From the NCBI RefSeq assembly GCF_009711165.2, contig NZ_WMID02000023.1, forward strand, positions 1 through 64,000: 64,000 nt of DNA. The letters run 5' to 3'. This stretch comes from Flavobacterium sp. MC2016-06 (lineage in GTDB: Bacteria > Bacteroidota > Bacteroidia > Flavobacteriales > Flavobacteriaceae). Made by a program: the position numbers and the translations under genes. Under the pieces are notes generated by a model. It ran no database searches. It worked only from the letters and a program-made list of their open reading frames with translations, and was not told the DNA's origin. Positions 35,903 to 45,125 of this stretch are shown piece after piece (within the stretch, counting starts at the first letter, position 1; every line of letters starts with the position of its first letter).

Positions 35903-35989
35903 GAGAAGCCCTAGCCCTGATAGAAGCGGCATCCTTTTATGGTGGGGTTCACCATAAAAGATACAGCGGATAGCAGGAATAAGCTTCTA
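35903..35989 (+). ncRNA. Structured element resembling a Flavobacteriia-wide RNA (possibly Flavo-1)
   Basis: Bases 35904-35909 (AGAAGC) pair with 35983-35988 (GCTTCT), and ATCCTTTTATGGTG (35931-35944) pairs with CACCATAAAAGAT (35950-35962) around a short loop. The conserved-looking words AGCCCTGATAGAAGCGGCAT and GATACAGCGGATAGCAGGA are, as I recall, repeated near-identically in intergenic regions across Flavobacteriia, which fits the Flavo-1 RNA motif. I cannot confirm the family here. It lies 13 bases before the tyrA ATG and could be a leader element or simply a dispersed repeat. Confidence 0.5.
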
Positions 35990-36001
35990 ATAAAAAAGAA
36001 T

Positions 36002-36862
36002 ATGAAAGTATACGTAATAGGAATAGGGTTAATTGGAGGTTCGATGGTGTTAGACATTAAAGGCCAGCATCCTGAAGCGACTATTTTTGGGATCGATAAT
36101 AACGAGAAACATTTGCAAGAAGCAATTAATTTGGGAGTTATTGATCAGGCGGGAAAAATGGAAGATCTGGCTGAAGCCGATTTTGTAATTGTCTCGGTTC
36201 CGGTGGATGTTGCACTAACGGTTTTACCAAAAGTGCTGGATTTAGTTGGCGATAAAACAATAGTTTTTGAAGTAGGATCGACCAAAAAGCCAATTTGTGA
36301 TGCTGTTGCCAGTCATCCAAAAAGAAGAAATTTTATTGCTACGCACCCAATTGCTGGAACAGAGTTTTCTGGACCTTCGGCGGCGATAAAAGGTTTGTTT
36401 CAAGGGAAAACAAATATTATCTGCGAAGTGGAAAAAACCACTTTTAAACTGCAGGAAAAAGCATTGAAGCTTTTTACCGCAATTGGTATGAGGATTCGAT
36501 ATATGGATCCGATTTCGCACGATAAACACATTGCTTACGTTTCGCATTTATCGCACATCAGTTCGTTTATGCTCGGAAAAACAGTAATGAATAAAGAAAA
36601 AGACGAACAAGATATTTTTGATATGGCGGGTTCTGGATTTGAAAGTACTGTTCGTTTGGCAAAAAGTTCACCCGCAATGTGGACGCCGATTTTTAAACAA
36701 AATAAAGAACACGTTATTGAGACTTTAGAAGGATATATTGCCAATCTAACTCAGTTTAGAGATTTATTAGCAGACGATAATTATAATGCCATTTTTGAGG
36801 AAATGGAAAGTGTAAATAAAATTAGAGAAATATTAAACGGAATAACAACAACTAAGAAATAA
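36002..36862 (+). CDS. tyrA: Prephenate dehydrogenase
   Basis: A 286-residue enzyme of tyrosine synthesis, oxidising prephenate to hydroxyphenylpyruvate. The frame is open from 35939, but those codons overlap the structured element, and the NAD-binding motif MKVYVIGIGLIGGSMV begins at the ATG at 36002, so I take that start. Other marks are VSVPVDV, FEVGSTK, ATHPIAGTEFSGP and DKHIAYVSHLSH. No chorismate mutase or ACT domain is attached. The DAHP synthase gene follows 14 bases later. Confidence 0.93.
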   Translation: MKVYVIGIGLIGGSMVLDIKGQHPEATIFGIDNNEKHLQEAINLGVIDQAGKMEDLAEADFVIVSVPVDVALTVLPKVLDLVGDKTIVFEVGSTKKPICDAVASHPKRRNFIATHPIAGTEFSGPSAAIKGLFQGKTNIICEVEKTTFKLQEKALKLFTAIGMRIRYMDPISHDKHIAYVSHLSHISSFMLGKTVMNKEKDEQDIFDMAGSGFESTVRLAKSSPAMWTPIFKQNKEHVIETLEGYIANLTQFRDLLADDNYNAIFEEMESVNKIREILNGITTTKK

Positions 36863-36876
36863 ATTAAAAAAAAAAG

Positions 36877-37959
36877 ATGGAAAATAAGAAAGAAATGAGA
36901 AAGTGGTTAGAAGATTTCAATTTAAATCACCCACTTGTGATAGCTGGACCTTGTAGTGCAGAAACGGAAGATCAAGTATTGAAAATTGCTCACGAATTGA
37001 AAGATTCTAAAGTAAGTGTTTTCAGAGCAGGAATCTGGAAACCAAGAACTCGTCCAGGAGGATTTGAAGGTGTTGGAGAAATCGGATTGAAATGGTTACA
37101 AAAAGCTAAAGCAGAAACTGGTTTACTAATGGGAACTGAAGTTGCAACTGCAGCACATTGTAAATTGGCTTTAGAGCATGATATTGATGTTTTATGGGTT
37201 GGTGCTCGTACAACTGCAAATCCTTTTGCTGTTCAAGAAATTGCTGATACATTAAAAGGTACAGATAAAATCGTTTTGGTTAAAAACCCGGTAAACCCAG
37301 ATTTAGCTTTATGGTTAGGTGGTGTTGAGCGTTTACATATGGCTGGAATTGAGAAATTAGGTGTTATTCACAGAGGTTTCTCGACTTACGAAAAAACAAA
37401 ATACAGAAACATTCCAGAATGGCAGATTGCTATCGAATTGCAAAATAAATTCCCTGATTTACCTTTAATCATCGATCCATCTCACATTACTGGAGATCGT
37501 AAAATGATTTTTGAAGTAACTCAAGAGGCTTTAGATTTGAATTACGATGGTATGATTATCGAAACGCACTACGATCCAGACAATGCTTGGTCTGATGCTG
37601 CGCAGCAAGTTACTCCAGATGCTTTGAAACAAATTATTAAAGATTTGACTATCAGAAAAACGGATGACAATACAGATGAGTACAGCAATAAAATGACAAA
37701 ACTAAGAGCTAATATCGACGTTCTTGATGCTAACTTATTAGAATTGTTAGGAAAACGTATGAAAGTTGCTGATGAAATTGGTCAAGTGAAAAAAGATGCA
37801 AACGTTGCGATTCTTCAAAACAACCGTTGGAACGAGATCTTAGGAAAAATGATTCTTGAAGGTGAGAAAAAAGGTCTTACTGAAGAGTTTGTTTTAAGAA
37901 TGTTTAAAGCGATTCACCAAGAAAGTATTGGTCACCAAGAGAAAATTTTCAATGCATAA
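36877..37959 (+). CDS. Bifunctional DAHP synthase / chorismate mutase
   Basis: A 360-residue fusion. Residues 1-260 are a type I-beta DAHP synthase (first step of the shikimate pathway): LVIAGPCSAETEDQVL, FRAGIWKPRTRPGGFEGVG, VLVKNPVNPDLALW, IDPSHITGDR. Residues about 272-360 are an AroQ-type chorismate mutase (LRANIDVLDANLLELLGKRM, VADEIGQVKKD) in which the mutase probably also serves as the feedback-sensing domain. Together with pheA, the aminotransferase and tyrA it gives the committed and the branch steps to Phe and Tyr in one attenuated operon. Confidence 0.94.
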   Translation: MENKKEMRKWLEDFNLNHPLVIAGPCSAETEDQVLKIAHELKDSKVSVFRAGIWKPRTRPGGFEGVGEIGLKWLQKAKAETGLLMGTEVATAAHCKLALEHDIDVLWVGARTTANPFAVQEIADTLKGTDKIVLVKNPVNPDLALWLGGVERLHMAGIEKLGVIHRGFSTYEKTKYRNIPEWQIAIELQNKFPDLPLIIDPSHITGDRKMIFEVTQEALDLNYDGMIIETHYDPDNAWSDAAQQVTPDALKQIIKDLTIRKTDDNTDEYSNKMTKLRANIDVLDANLLELLGKRMKVADEIGQVKKDANVAILQNNRWNEILGKMILEGEKKGLTEEFVLRMFKAIHQESIGHQEKIFNA

Positions 37960-37967
37960 TTTTTTCT

Positions 37968-38165
37968 AACCATATAAGTGATATAAGTTAATTTAAGTTT
38001 TTTAATTTTTGACTTTAAGTTTATTTATATCATTATTGAAGTTATATTGTTTTTTAAAATCTCCATCCTTAAATATTTAGGGATGGAGATTTTTTTTTGA
38101 TTTTTTTTAATCCATTTAAAGTAACACAAGATTTATTAAAATGAACTTATATCACTTATATGGTT
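37968..38165. repeat. Inverted-arm element, copy 3
   Basis: Left arm AACCATATAAGTGATATAAG... from 37968 and right arm ending ATATCACTTATATGGTT at 38165. Inside, 38058-38092 is a strong hairpin (ATCTCCATCC with GGATGGAGAT) followed by a T run, presumably the operon terminator. The element begins 8 bases after the DAHP synthase stop. TA dinucleotides flank both ends. The 283-base gap otherwise shows only AT-rich DNA before the next gene. Confidence 0.85.
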
Positions 38166-38242
38166 AAAAAAAATTATGTTTCTTCCCAACCTTTTTCGAT
38201 TTTTTTATCTCTATATGAATATACAATCTTAACTTTCGTGTC

Positions 38243-41200
38243 ATGAAATCAAAAATGTATTTGTTTATGCCAGAAAACTTTCAAGTAAATCTGAAATTAT
38301 TATTTTATGTTTTGTTCTTTTTAGGAATTAAAACTTTCGCGCAAAGCCCAGAATTGACAGTAAAAGGCGATGATGGTGAACAGGTCAGAATGAGTCAGCT
38401 TATTGTCAATGTAAAAGTGGCGGGAAATATTGCTTATACAACTGCCGAAATGCATTTTTTTAATTCGAGTAATCGACAAATGGAAGCAGAACTTATTTTT
38501 CCGCTTCCAGAGAATGTTTCGGTTTCAAGATATGCAATTGATATTAACGGTAAAATGCGTGAAGCTGTTCCTGTAAATAAAAATAAAGGGAAACAGGTTT
38601 TTGAAGCTGTTGAACATCGTCGTGTCGATCCAGGATTGTTGGAAAAAGTAGACGGAAATAATTTCAGAACAAGAATTTATCCTTTAATGCCAAATGGTGA
38701 ACGTATAGTAATTATTGGTTATGAAGAAGAACTTTCGGCTTTTGACAAAAATAATTTAGCTTATAAATTAGTAAGCCGTTATCCTAAAAAGCTAGATAAA
38801 TTTGAGTTGAATGTTTCGGTTTTAGGAGAATCGACATCGCCGTCAATTGCAGAAAAATCGGATGAAGAAATTGCTTTTACAAAATGGAATCAATCTTTTC
38901 AGGCTTCTTTAAAAAAGGAAAATTATCAGCCTTCAGAAAAATTAGTATTTAATATTCCAATTCAAGAAAATTCACCAAGTGTTGTAATGCAGGATGTTGG
39001 CGGTCAGCAATATTTTTATGGAAATACTTTTGTTGAAGGAAATAAAATATCTAAAAAATCACCAACTTCAATTGGTTTAATCTGGGATAATTCTTTAAGC
39101 TGTAAAACGCGTGATCTGAAAAAAGAATTAGATTTATTGGAAGCCTATTTTCAAAAAATAAAAAACACTAAAGTCTCGCTGTACTTCTTGAATTATACTT
39201 TTGAAATGCAGAAAGAATATGTGATTACAGATGGAAATTGGACTGAATTAAAAACTGTATTAGAACATACAAAATATGACGGCGGAACTCGTTTTTCTCA
39301 GCTGAACTTTGAAGGACATGATGAATATTTGTTTTTTACTGATGGATTATCTTCTTTGAGCGAGAATATTTTACCTAAAACTAATAAACCAATCTATACG
39401 ATTACATCTTCTGTTTCTGCAGATTTTGCTTTCTTGAATTATGCTGCAATGAAAACAAGTGGTGATTTTATTAATCTGAATCAATTAAATCAAGCAAATG
39501 CTTTAAATAAATTGACTACTACTAATTTGAAATTTTTAGGGATAAAAGAAAACTACACGATTACAGATTTATTTCCGATTGAAGGAACTTCGGTTTCTGG
39601 GAATTTTAGTTTTTCGGGTATTTCTTTGAATCCAAAAAATGAAATTACTCTATTATTCGGATATAATAATGAAGCTGTTTTAGAAAGAAAAATTGCGCTT
39701 GATGTATCAGCTCAAAGTACAACCGATATAAATATTGAAAAACTTTGGGCGCAGAAAAAAATAGCAAACCTTGATTTGCAATATGATAAGAATGCCGAAG
39801 AAATTGAACTTTTGGGAAAGAAATACGGGATTATAACTAAAAACACTTCGTTGATCGTTCTGGAAAATATCCGTGATTATATTTCGTATGATATTATTCC
39901 GCCAGCAGAATTACGTGCAGAATTTGACAGAATTAAAAAACAGGAACATGATACTAATTTAGCTCAGCAAAAAAGCAATTGGGACAATATAGAAAGTTAT
40001 TTTAACGGATTAGATATTTGGTGGAAAAAGAATATTAAGTATAAAGGACAAAAAATAGCGTCTAAGTATAAATACAAAAGACAAGTTCCACCACCACTAC
40101 CACCACCAAATGGTAGAGGTAGTAATGGGCGTACAAGTGGTGCAGTTGAAACAATAAAAGGTGATCCTGATGCAGTACTTACTGTCGATGAGCCGGTTGG
40201 CGCGGGTCCAGTAAGTGAAGTTGTAGTAGAAAGTAATGTTGTTTATAATGCAGCGCCTCCTGCTTCTGCACCAAAAGTAGATCAAGTTAAGTTTGTTGCG
40301 CCAGTTACTGTAAGAGCGTCAGAGATAACATCAGAGAGTTCAAAAAAAGATGTAAAGCCTGATGAATTAAATGAAGTTGTAGTAGTGGGTTATGGAACAG
40401 TGAAAAAAAGAGATGTTTCTTATGCTGTACAGTCTGTCTCAGCCGAACAGATTTCTAAAAATGATGATGTATCTCGAGCACTTGCTGGAAAAGTTGCCGG
40501 AGTTTCTGTATATCGTGATGGAGATAAACAAAGTGAAATTGTAAAAGCAGCAACTATGGCAGATAGTGTAAATCTTAGCCCTGCATATTTTAGAACTTCA
40601 GCAGTTCAAAATCAATCACAATCTTGGAATCCAGATCGATTGTATTTAAAAGCTTTAGCAAAAGCACCAAAAGAAAAACAATACGATTTGTATTTTGAAT
40701 TAAGAAAAGCGCAAGAACAAAATCCGAGTTTTTATTTTGATGTGGCACACTTTTTCTACAATCAAGGTGATGTAAAAAAAGCATTGCAAGTTATCAGCAA
40801 TATTGCAGATCTTGGATTAGAAAATCATCAGTTGTATAAAACTTTGACTTACACTTTACGTCAATGGAAAGATTATGATGATGCTCTATTTACAGCAAAG
40901 CAAGTAGCGAAATGGAGAGCACATGAACCGCAAAGTTTACGAGATTATGCTTTAACATTAGAAGATGCAGGAAAATATCAAGAAGCTTTTGATCAATTAA
41001 TTAAAGCGCTTGAAGTGAATTATTACGGAGAAATGAGCGGACAATATGAAGGAGTTGAGGATATTATTTTAATGGATATTAATCGTTTACTAACGGAACA
41101 CAGCAGTATTAAGTCTGATAAATTAGATAAAAAATATCTTCAAAAAATGCCAGTAGATATTCGAGTTATTATGAACTGGAATTTGATGGATGTCGATTTA

Positions 41201-41512
41201 GATCTGCATGTTATTGAACCAACAGGTGAAGAGTGTTATTATAGTCATACATCTACAGACGCTGGAGCAAGATTTTCAAAAGATTTTACAGAAGGTTACG
41301 GACCAGAACAATATTTAATTCGAAATGCAATAAAAGGGAAGTACTTGATTAAAAGCAATTATTTTGGAGAAAGTGCATTGACAGAAAATGGTCCAGCGAC
41401 ACTTATGGTAGAGATTTACACCACAAAGGCGGGGAAAACTACAAAAAAAATAAAAACAATTCAATTAGGAAAAATAAAAGAAAATGAGATTTTAGCCGAA
41501 ATTGTTTGGTAA
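38243..41512 (+). CDS. VIT/VWA-domain protein with SusC-plug-like segment and DUF2135 domain
   Basis: A 1089-residue exported protein; the signal peptide ends near residue 34 (KTFAQ), and ATGs at codons 5 and 9 are alternative starts. Residues about 35-160 are a VIT domain (AEMHFFNSSNRQMEAELIFP, RIYPLMPNGERIVI). About 255-400 is a von Willebrand A-like domain with MIDAS DNSLS and FFTDGLSS. A proline-rich linker (PPPLPPPNGRG, about 615-625) leads to about 707-760, which reads like a SusC plug (LNEVVVVGYGTVKKRDVS, ALAGKVAGVSVYRDG). TPR-like helices (about 800-930) and a DUF2135 domain (about 970-1075, VDLDLHVIEPTGEECYYSHT) follow. Function is unknown; it is transcribed alone. Confidence 0.82.
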   Translation: MKSKMYLFMPENFQVNLKLLFYVLFFLGIKTFAQSPELTVKGDDGEQVRMSQLIVNVKVAGNIAYTTAEMHFFNSSNRQMEAELIFPLPENVSVSRYAIDINGKMREAVPVNKNKGKQVFEAVEHRRVDPGLLEKVDGNNFRTRIYPLMPNGERIVIIGYEEELSAFDKNNLAYKLVSRYPKKLDKFELNVSVLGESTSPSIAEKSDEEIAFTKWNQSFQASLKKENYQPSEKLVFNIPIQENSPSVVMQDVGGQQYFYGNTFVEGNKISKKSPTSIGLIWDNSLSCKTRDLKKELDLLEAYFQKIKNTKVSLYFLNYTFEMQKEYVITDGNWTELKTVLEHTKYDGGTRFSQLNFEGHDEYLFFTDGLSSLSENILPKTNKPIYTITSSVSADFAFLNYAAMKTSGDFINLNQLNQANALNKLTTTNLKFLGIKENYTITDLFPIEGTSVSGNFSFSGISLNPKNEITLLFGYNNEAVLERKIALDVSAQSTTDINIEKLWAQKKIANLDLQYDKNAEEIELLGKKYGIITKNTSLIVLENIRDYISYDIIPPAELRAEFDRIKKQEHDTNLAQQKSNWDNIESYFNGLDIWWKKNIKYKGQKIASKYKYKRQVPPPLPPPNGRGSNGRTSGAVETIKGDPDAVLTVDEPVGAGPVSEVVVESNVVYNAAPPASAPKVDQVKFVAPVTVRASEITSESSKKDVKPDELNEVVVVGYGTVKKRDVSYAVQSVSAEQISKNDDVSRALAGKVAGVSVYRDGDKQSEIVKAATMADSVNLSPAYFRTSAVQNQSQSWNPDRLYLKALAKAPKEKQYDLYFELRKAQEQNPSFYFDVAHFFYNQGDVKKALQVISNIADLGLENHQLYKTLTYTLRQWKDYDDALFTAKQVAKWRAHEPQSLRDYALTLEDAGKYQEAFDQLIKALEVNYYGEMSGQYEGVEDIILMDINRLLTEHSSIKSDKLDKKYLQKMPVDIRVIMNWNLMDVDLDLHVIEPTGEECYYSHTSTDAGARFSKDFTEGYGPEQYLIRNAIKGKYLIKSNYFGESALTENGPATLMVEIYTTKAGKTTKKIKTIQLGKIKENEILAEIVW

Positions 41513-41641
41513 GACATTCAATTTTAGACTTTGATTTTAATTTTAAAAGGCGAAGTTGCGTTGTTCAATTCTAAAAACGTAATTTTGCCTTTTAGATTTC
41601 AAACAATTAGAAATCTAAAATCAGAAATCTAAAATTAAAGA

Positions 41642-42619
41642 ATGACAGGACTCGTATATAAATCTACAGGAAGCTGGTATACTGTAAAATCTGAAAAAGG
41701 CGATTTTATAGAATGCCGTATGAAAGGGAAATTTAGGATGAAAGGTATTAAAAGTACCAATCCAATTGCTGTAGGTGATATTGTAGATTACGAACTCGAA
41801 GAAACTTCGGATGCTTTAACGGGAACGATTTTTAATATTCACGAAAGAAAAAATTACATCGTTCGTAAATCCGTTAACTTATCCAAACAGATTCATATTA
41901 TTGCGTCTAATATTGATCAGGTTTTTTTATTAATTACGATTAATAATCCGCCAACAACTACAAGTTTTATCGATCGATTTTTAGTAACTGCCGAAGCTTA
42001 CGGAATTGAAGCGATTTTAATTTTCAATAAAATCGATACGCTCAATGATAACACTTTAGACGAACAGCTTTATTTACAGCACATCTATCAAGAAATTGGT
42101 TATAAATGCCTTAGAATTTCATCAACAGAAAATAAAGGTGTAGACAAACTAAAAGAAATGATGATTGGCAAAGTAAGTATGTTTTCTGGACATTCTGGAG
42201 TTGGTAAATCAACTTTAGTAAACGCAATGGAGCCAACTTTACATCTTAAAACAACCGTTATCTCAGAACAAAGTAAACAAGGACAGCACACGACAACTTT
42301 TGCCGAAATGTATGATTTGTCTTTTGATGCCCGAATTATAGATACACCTGGAATAAAAGGTTTCGGGATTGTAGATATGGAAAAAGAAGAAATCAGTGGT
42401 TATTTTCCTGAATTCTTCAAATTGAAAGATCAATGTAAGTTTAACAATTGTTTGCATAAAGAAGAGCCTCATTGCGCAATAAAAGCAGCTTTAGAAAAAG
42501 ATGAAATTGCTTGGTCAAGATATAATAGTTATCTGAAAATTCTTGAAGGCGATGACGAACATTATCGTACGGACACTTACGGAGAAGACAGAGCGGCTAG
42601 TGATGAAACTAGAAACTAG
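41642..42619 (+). CDS. rsgA: Ribosome small-subunit GTPase RsgA
   Basis: A 325-residue circularly permuted GTPase that acts in maturation of the 30S subunit. An N-terminal OB fold (about 1-70) precedes the G motifs in permuted order: FNKID (G4), then SGHSGVGKSTLVNAM (G1) and DTPGIKGFG (G3). The C-terminal zinc module has CKFNNCLHKEEPHC. Length and order are normal. dtd follows after 78 bases. Confidence 0.96.
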   Translation: MTGLVYKSTGSWYTVKSEKGDFIECRMKGKFRMKGIKSTNPIAVGDIVDYELEETSDALTGTIFNIHERKNYIVRKSVNLSKQIHIIASNIDQVFLLITINNPPTTTSFIDRFLVTAEAYGIEAILIFNKIDTLNDNTLDEQLYLQHIYQEIGYKCLRISSTENKGVDKLKEMMIGKVSMFSGHSGVGKSTLVNAMEPTLHLKTTVISEQSKQGQHTTTFAEMYDLSFDARIIDTPGIKGFGIVDMEKEEISGYFPEFFKLKDQCKFNNCLHKEEPHCAIKAALEKDEIAWSRYNSYLKILEGDDEHYRTDTYGEDRAASDETRN

Positions 42620-42697
42620 ACATTTACATCTTAAAACCAATGATTTACACTCTGAAAAGTGTATTTCACAATTCATAACATACCATTTACAATACAT

Positions 42698-43150
42698 ATG
42701 AAAATTGTTCTTCAAAGAGTTTCAGAAGCATCAGTAACGGTTGATCATCAGAAAGTTGCCAATATTCAAAAAGGTTTATTGATTTTAGTAGGAATTGAAG
42801 ATCTCGATACTCAAGAAGATATTGACTGGCTGGCTGGAAAAATTATCAAAATGAGAATTTTTGGTGATGAAAATGATGTTATGAACTTCTCAGTTCAAGA
42901 TATTGACGGCGATATTATTGTAGTAAGTCAATTTACACTTCATGCATCTACAAAAAAAGGAAATCGACCTTCATACATAAAAGCCTCAAAACCCGAATTT
43001 GCAATTCCGATGTATGAGAATTTTGTAAAATCTTTAGAAAAAGAGTTTCAGAAAAAAGTACAAACAGGTATTTTTGGTGTAGATATGAAAGTTAATCTCT
43101 TAAATGATGGGCCTGTGACCATTTTAATTGATAGTAAAAATAGAGAGTAA
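42698..43150 (+). CDS. dtd: D-aminoacyl-tRNA deacylase
   Basis: A 150-residue enzyme that removes D-amino acids from mischarged tRNA. The frame is open from 42659, but family members start with MKIVLQRVSEASVTVD, so I use the ATG at 42698. The catalytic loop is present as VVSQFTLHASTKKGNRPS and the second signature, the Gly-cis-Pro-type NDGPVTILIDS, closes the protein. Confidence 0.95.
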   Translation: MKIVLQRVSEASVTVDHQKVANIQKGLLILVGIEDLDTQEDIDWLAGKIIKMRIFGDENDVMNFSVQDIDGDIIVVSQFTLHASTKKGNRPSYIKASKPEFAIPMYENFVKSLEKEFQKKVQTGIFGVDMKVNLLNDGPVTILIDSKNRE

Positions 43151-43164
43151 ATATTAATAAACAT

Positions 43165-43197
43165 TTGTTAAGAATTTCTGAAAATAATATATATTTG
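43165..43197 (+). promoter_or_regulatory. Promoter of the DUF3857 operon
   Basis: TTG at 43165-43167, a 22-base spacer and a perfect TATATTTG at 43190-43197, 17 bases before the start codon of the first gene. Confidence 0.6.
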
Positions 43198-43213
43198 ACG
43201 AAAAGACTTACTA

Positions 43214-45121
43214 ATGAAAAAATCTTGTTGCGCGTTATTTTTCTTCCTATCCATATTTATTTCTTCTGCCCAAAAAGGCACTTATACGATTATTTCAATT
43301 GCAGATAGTCTTAAAGAAAATGCTAATGCTGTTGTTCGTTTAAATCAAATTGATATTGTAATTGCTTCGCAAAGGAGTATGAATGTCAAAACCCAGAGAG
43401 TTGTTACTGTTTTAAATGAAAAAGGCTTAGGTGACGTCGATGCTTATGAGCATTATGATAAAACAACCGTAATAAAAAATATTGAGGCAATTGTTTACGA
43501 TGCATTTGGTAACGAAATAAAAAAAATCAAACGAAAAGACTTTAGAGATCAGAGCGCAGTAAGCGGTAGTACACTTTTTTCAGATAGCCGCGTTGTTTAT
43601 TTAGATTACACCCCAATTTCATATCCTTTTACCATTGTATACAATAACGAAATTGAAACCTCAAATACTGCTTTCATTCCTCAATGGTATCCTCTTAGAG
43701 CGTATAACTTAGGTGTTGAGAAAAGTGTTTTAAACGTTACTTTTCCAAACAACCTTGGATTTAAAAAGAAAGAATTTCAATTTTCTAATTTCAATATAAA
43801 AAAAACAGTAGATACGGGGACAAACTTATCTTATGTAGCAACAAATATTTTGGCTCAAAAACAAGAAGATTATAGTCCGTCTTATGTTGATCTTTTTCCT
43901 AAAGTTATGATGGGCTTAGAAAGTTTTCATTTAGAAGGTGTTGATGGAACAGCTACAACTTGGGAAGCATTTGGTAAATGGTACGGAGAAAAAATCTTAA
44001 CAGGAACAACTGTTTTACCAGAAGAGACTGTCGCTAAAATAAAAGCTCTTGTTGGAGACGAAAAAGATCCGATAAAGAAAGCCAAAATTATTTATGACTA
44101 CATGCAGAAAAAGTCAAGATATGTAAATATTGCAGTTGGTATAGGAGGATGGAAACCAATGTTTGCTGCAGATGTAGATCGTTTAGGGTATGGAGACTGT
44201 AAAGCATTATCAAATTATACCAAAGCACTTTTACAAGCTGTAGATGTACCGTCTTACAATACTATTTTATATGGAGATCGTTATAAATCTAATATTCAAT
44301 CAGATTTTGTATCGATGCAGGGAAATCATATGATACTGGCAATTCCAAACGGAAAAAGCTATACATGGCTGGAATGTACAAGCCAAGATGATCCGTTTGG
44401 TTATCAAGGAACTTTTACAGACGATAGAGATGTTTTAGTAGTAAAACCTGAAGGTGGAGAAATCGTAAGAACTCAAATTTATAATGATAAAGCGAATGCC
44501 CAAAATGATAAAGGAATCTATACAATTGATGAAAATGGAAATTTTTCGGGTTCAATATTAATTACATCAGAAGGTTCTCAATACAGCAAGAAATTTGGGA
44601 TAGAACATTTACAGCCTACAGAAAAAGAGACACATTATAAAGAATACTGGGACAACATCAACAATCTTAAACTAGGTAAAATAACTTTTACAAATGATAA
44701 AGAGAATGTTCGTTTTACCGAAAATATTCAAATTAGCGCTGTGAATTATGGCGCTATTTCTGCTAATAAAATGATTTTTGTATTAGATGCTTTCAATCAA
44801 TATACAGGAAGTGTTAAACGTATTAGAAATCGTAAAAACCCATTTCAAATTCAGCGTGGATATTTAGACACAGATGAAATCGAGATTAATTTACCAGCTG
44901 GTTTCTCGGTAGAATTTCTGCCTTCAAATTTTGAATTAAAAGGAAAATTTGGAGAATATAAAACAGAGATCATTAAAAAAGAAAATAACAAACTGACGTA
45001 TAAAAGATCCATGCTTTTAAATAATGGAAAGTATTCTAGTAAAGAATATGATGAATACCGCCTTTTTATGGAGCAGGTTTCAAAAAACGATAATGCCAAA
45101 ATTATATTAACCAAGAACTAA
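43214..45121 (+). CDS. DUF3857 / transglutaminase-like exported protein, catalytic triad intact
   Basis: A 635-residue protein with a signal peptide (1-19, ending ISSAQ). The N-terminal half is a DUF3857 domain and the middle a transglutaminase-like domain. The Cys-His-Asp set is present: Cys329 in GYGDCKALSNY, His372 in GNHMILAIP and an Asp in TSQDDPFGY. The C-terminal part is a beta-rich DUF3858-like region. It may be a protease or peptide transferase of the envelope. It is first in a four-gene operon with gaps of 4, 2 and 3 bases. Confidence 0.85.
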   Translation: MKKSCCALFFFLSIFISSAQKGTYTIISIADSLKENANAVVRLNQIDIVIASQRSMNVKTQRVVTVLNEKGLGDVDAYEHYDKTTVIKNIEAIVYDAFGNEIKKIKRKDFRDQSAVSGSTLFSDSRVVYLDYTPISYPFTIVYNNEIETSNTAFIPQWYPLRAYNLGVEKSVLNVTFPNNLGFKKKEFQFSNFNIKKTVDTGTNLSYVATNILAQKQEDYSPSYVDLFPKVMMGLESFHLEGVDGTATTWEAFGKWYGEKILTGTTVLPEETVAKIKALVGDEKDPIKKAKIIYDYMQKKSRYVNIAVGIGGWKPMFAADVDRLGYGDCKALSNYTKALLQAVDVPSYNTILYGDRYKSNIQSDFVSMQGNHMILAIPNGKSYTWLECTSQDDPFGYQGTFTDDRDVLVVKPEGGEIVRTQIYNDKANAQNDKGIYTIDENGNFSGSILITSEGSQYSKKFGIEHLQPTEKETHYKEYWDNINNLKLGKITFTNDKENVRFTENIQISAVNYGAISANKMIFVLDAFNQYTGSVKRIRNRKNPFQIQRGYLDTDEIEINLPAGFSVEFLPSNFELKGKFGEYKTEIIKKENNKLTYKRSMLLNNGKYSSKEYDEYRLFMEQVSKNDNAKIILTKN

Positions 45122-45125
45122 CCAA

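Noticed and set aside
35939..36001. N-terminal extension of TyrA
   Set aside because: These codons overlap the structured RNA-like element; the NAD-binding motif starts right at the ATG at 36002.
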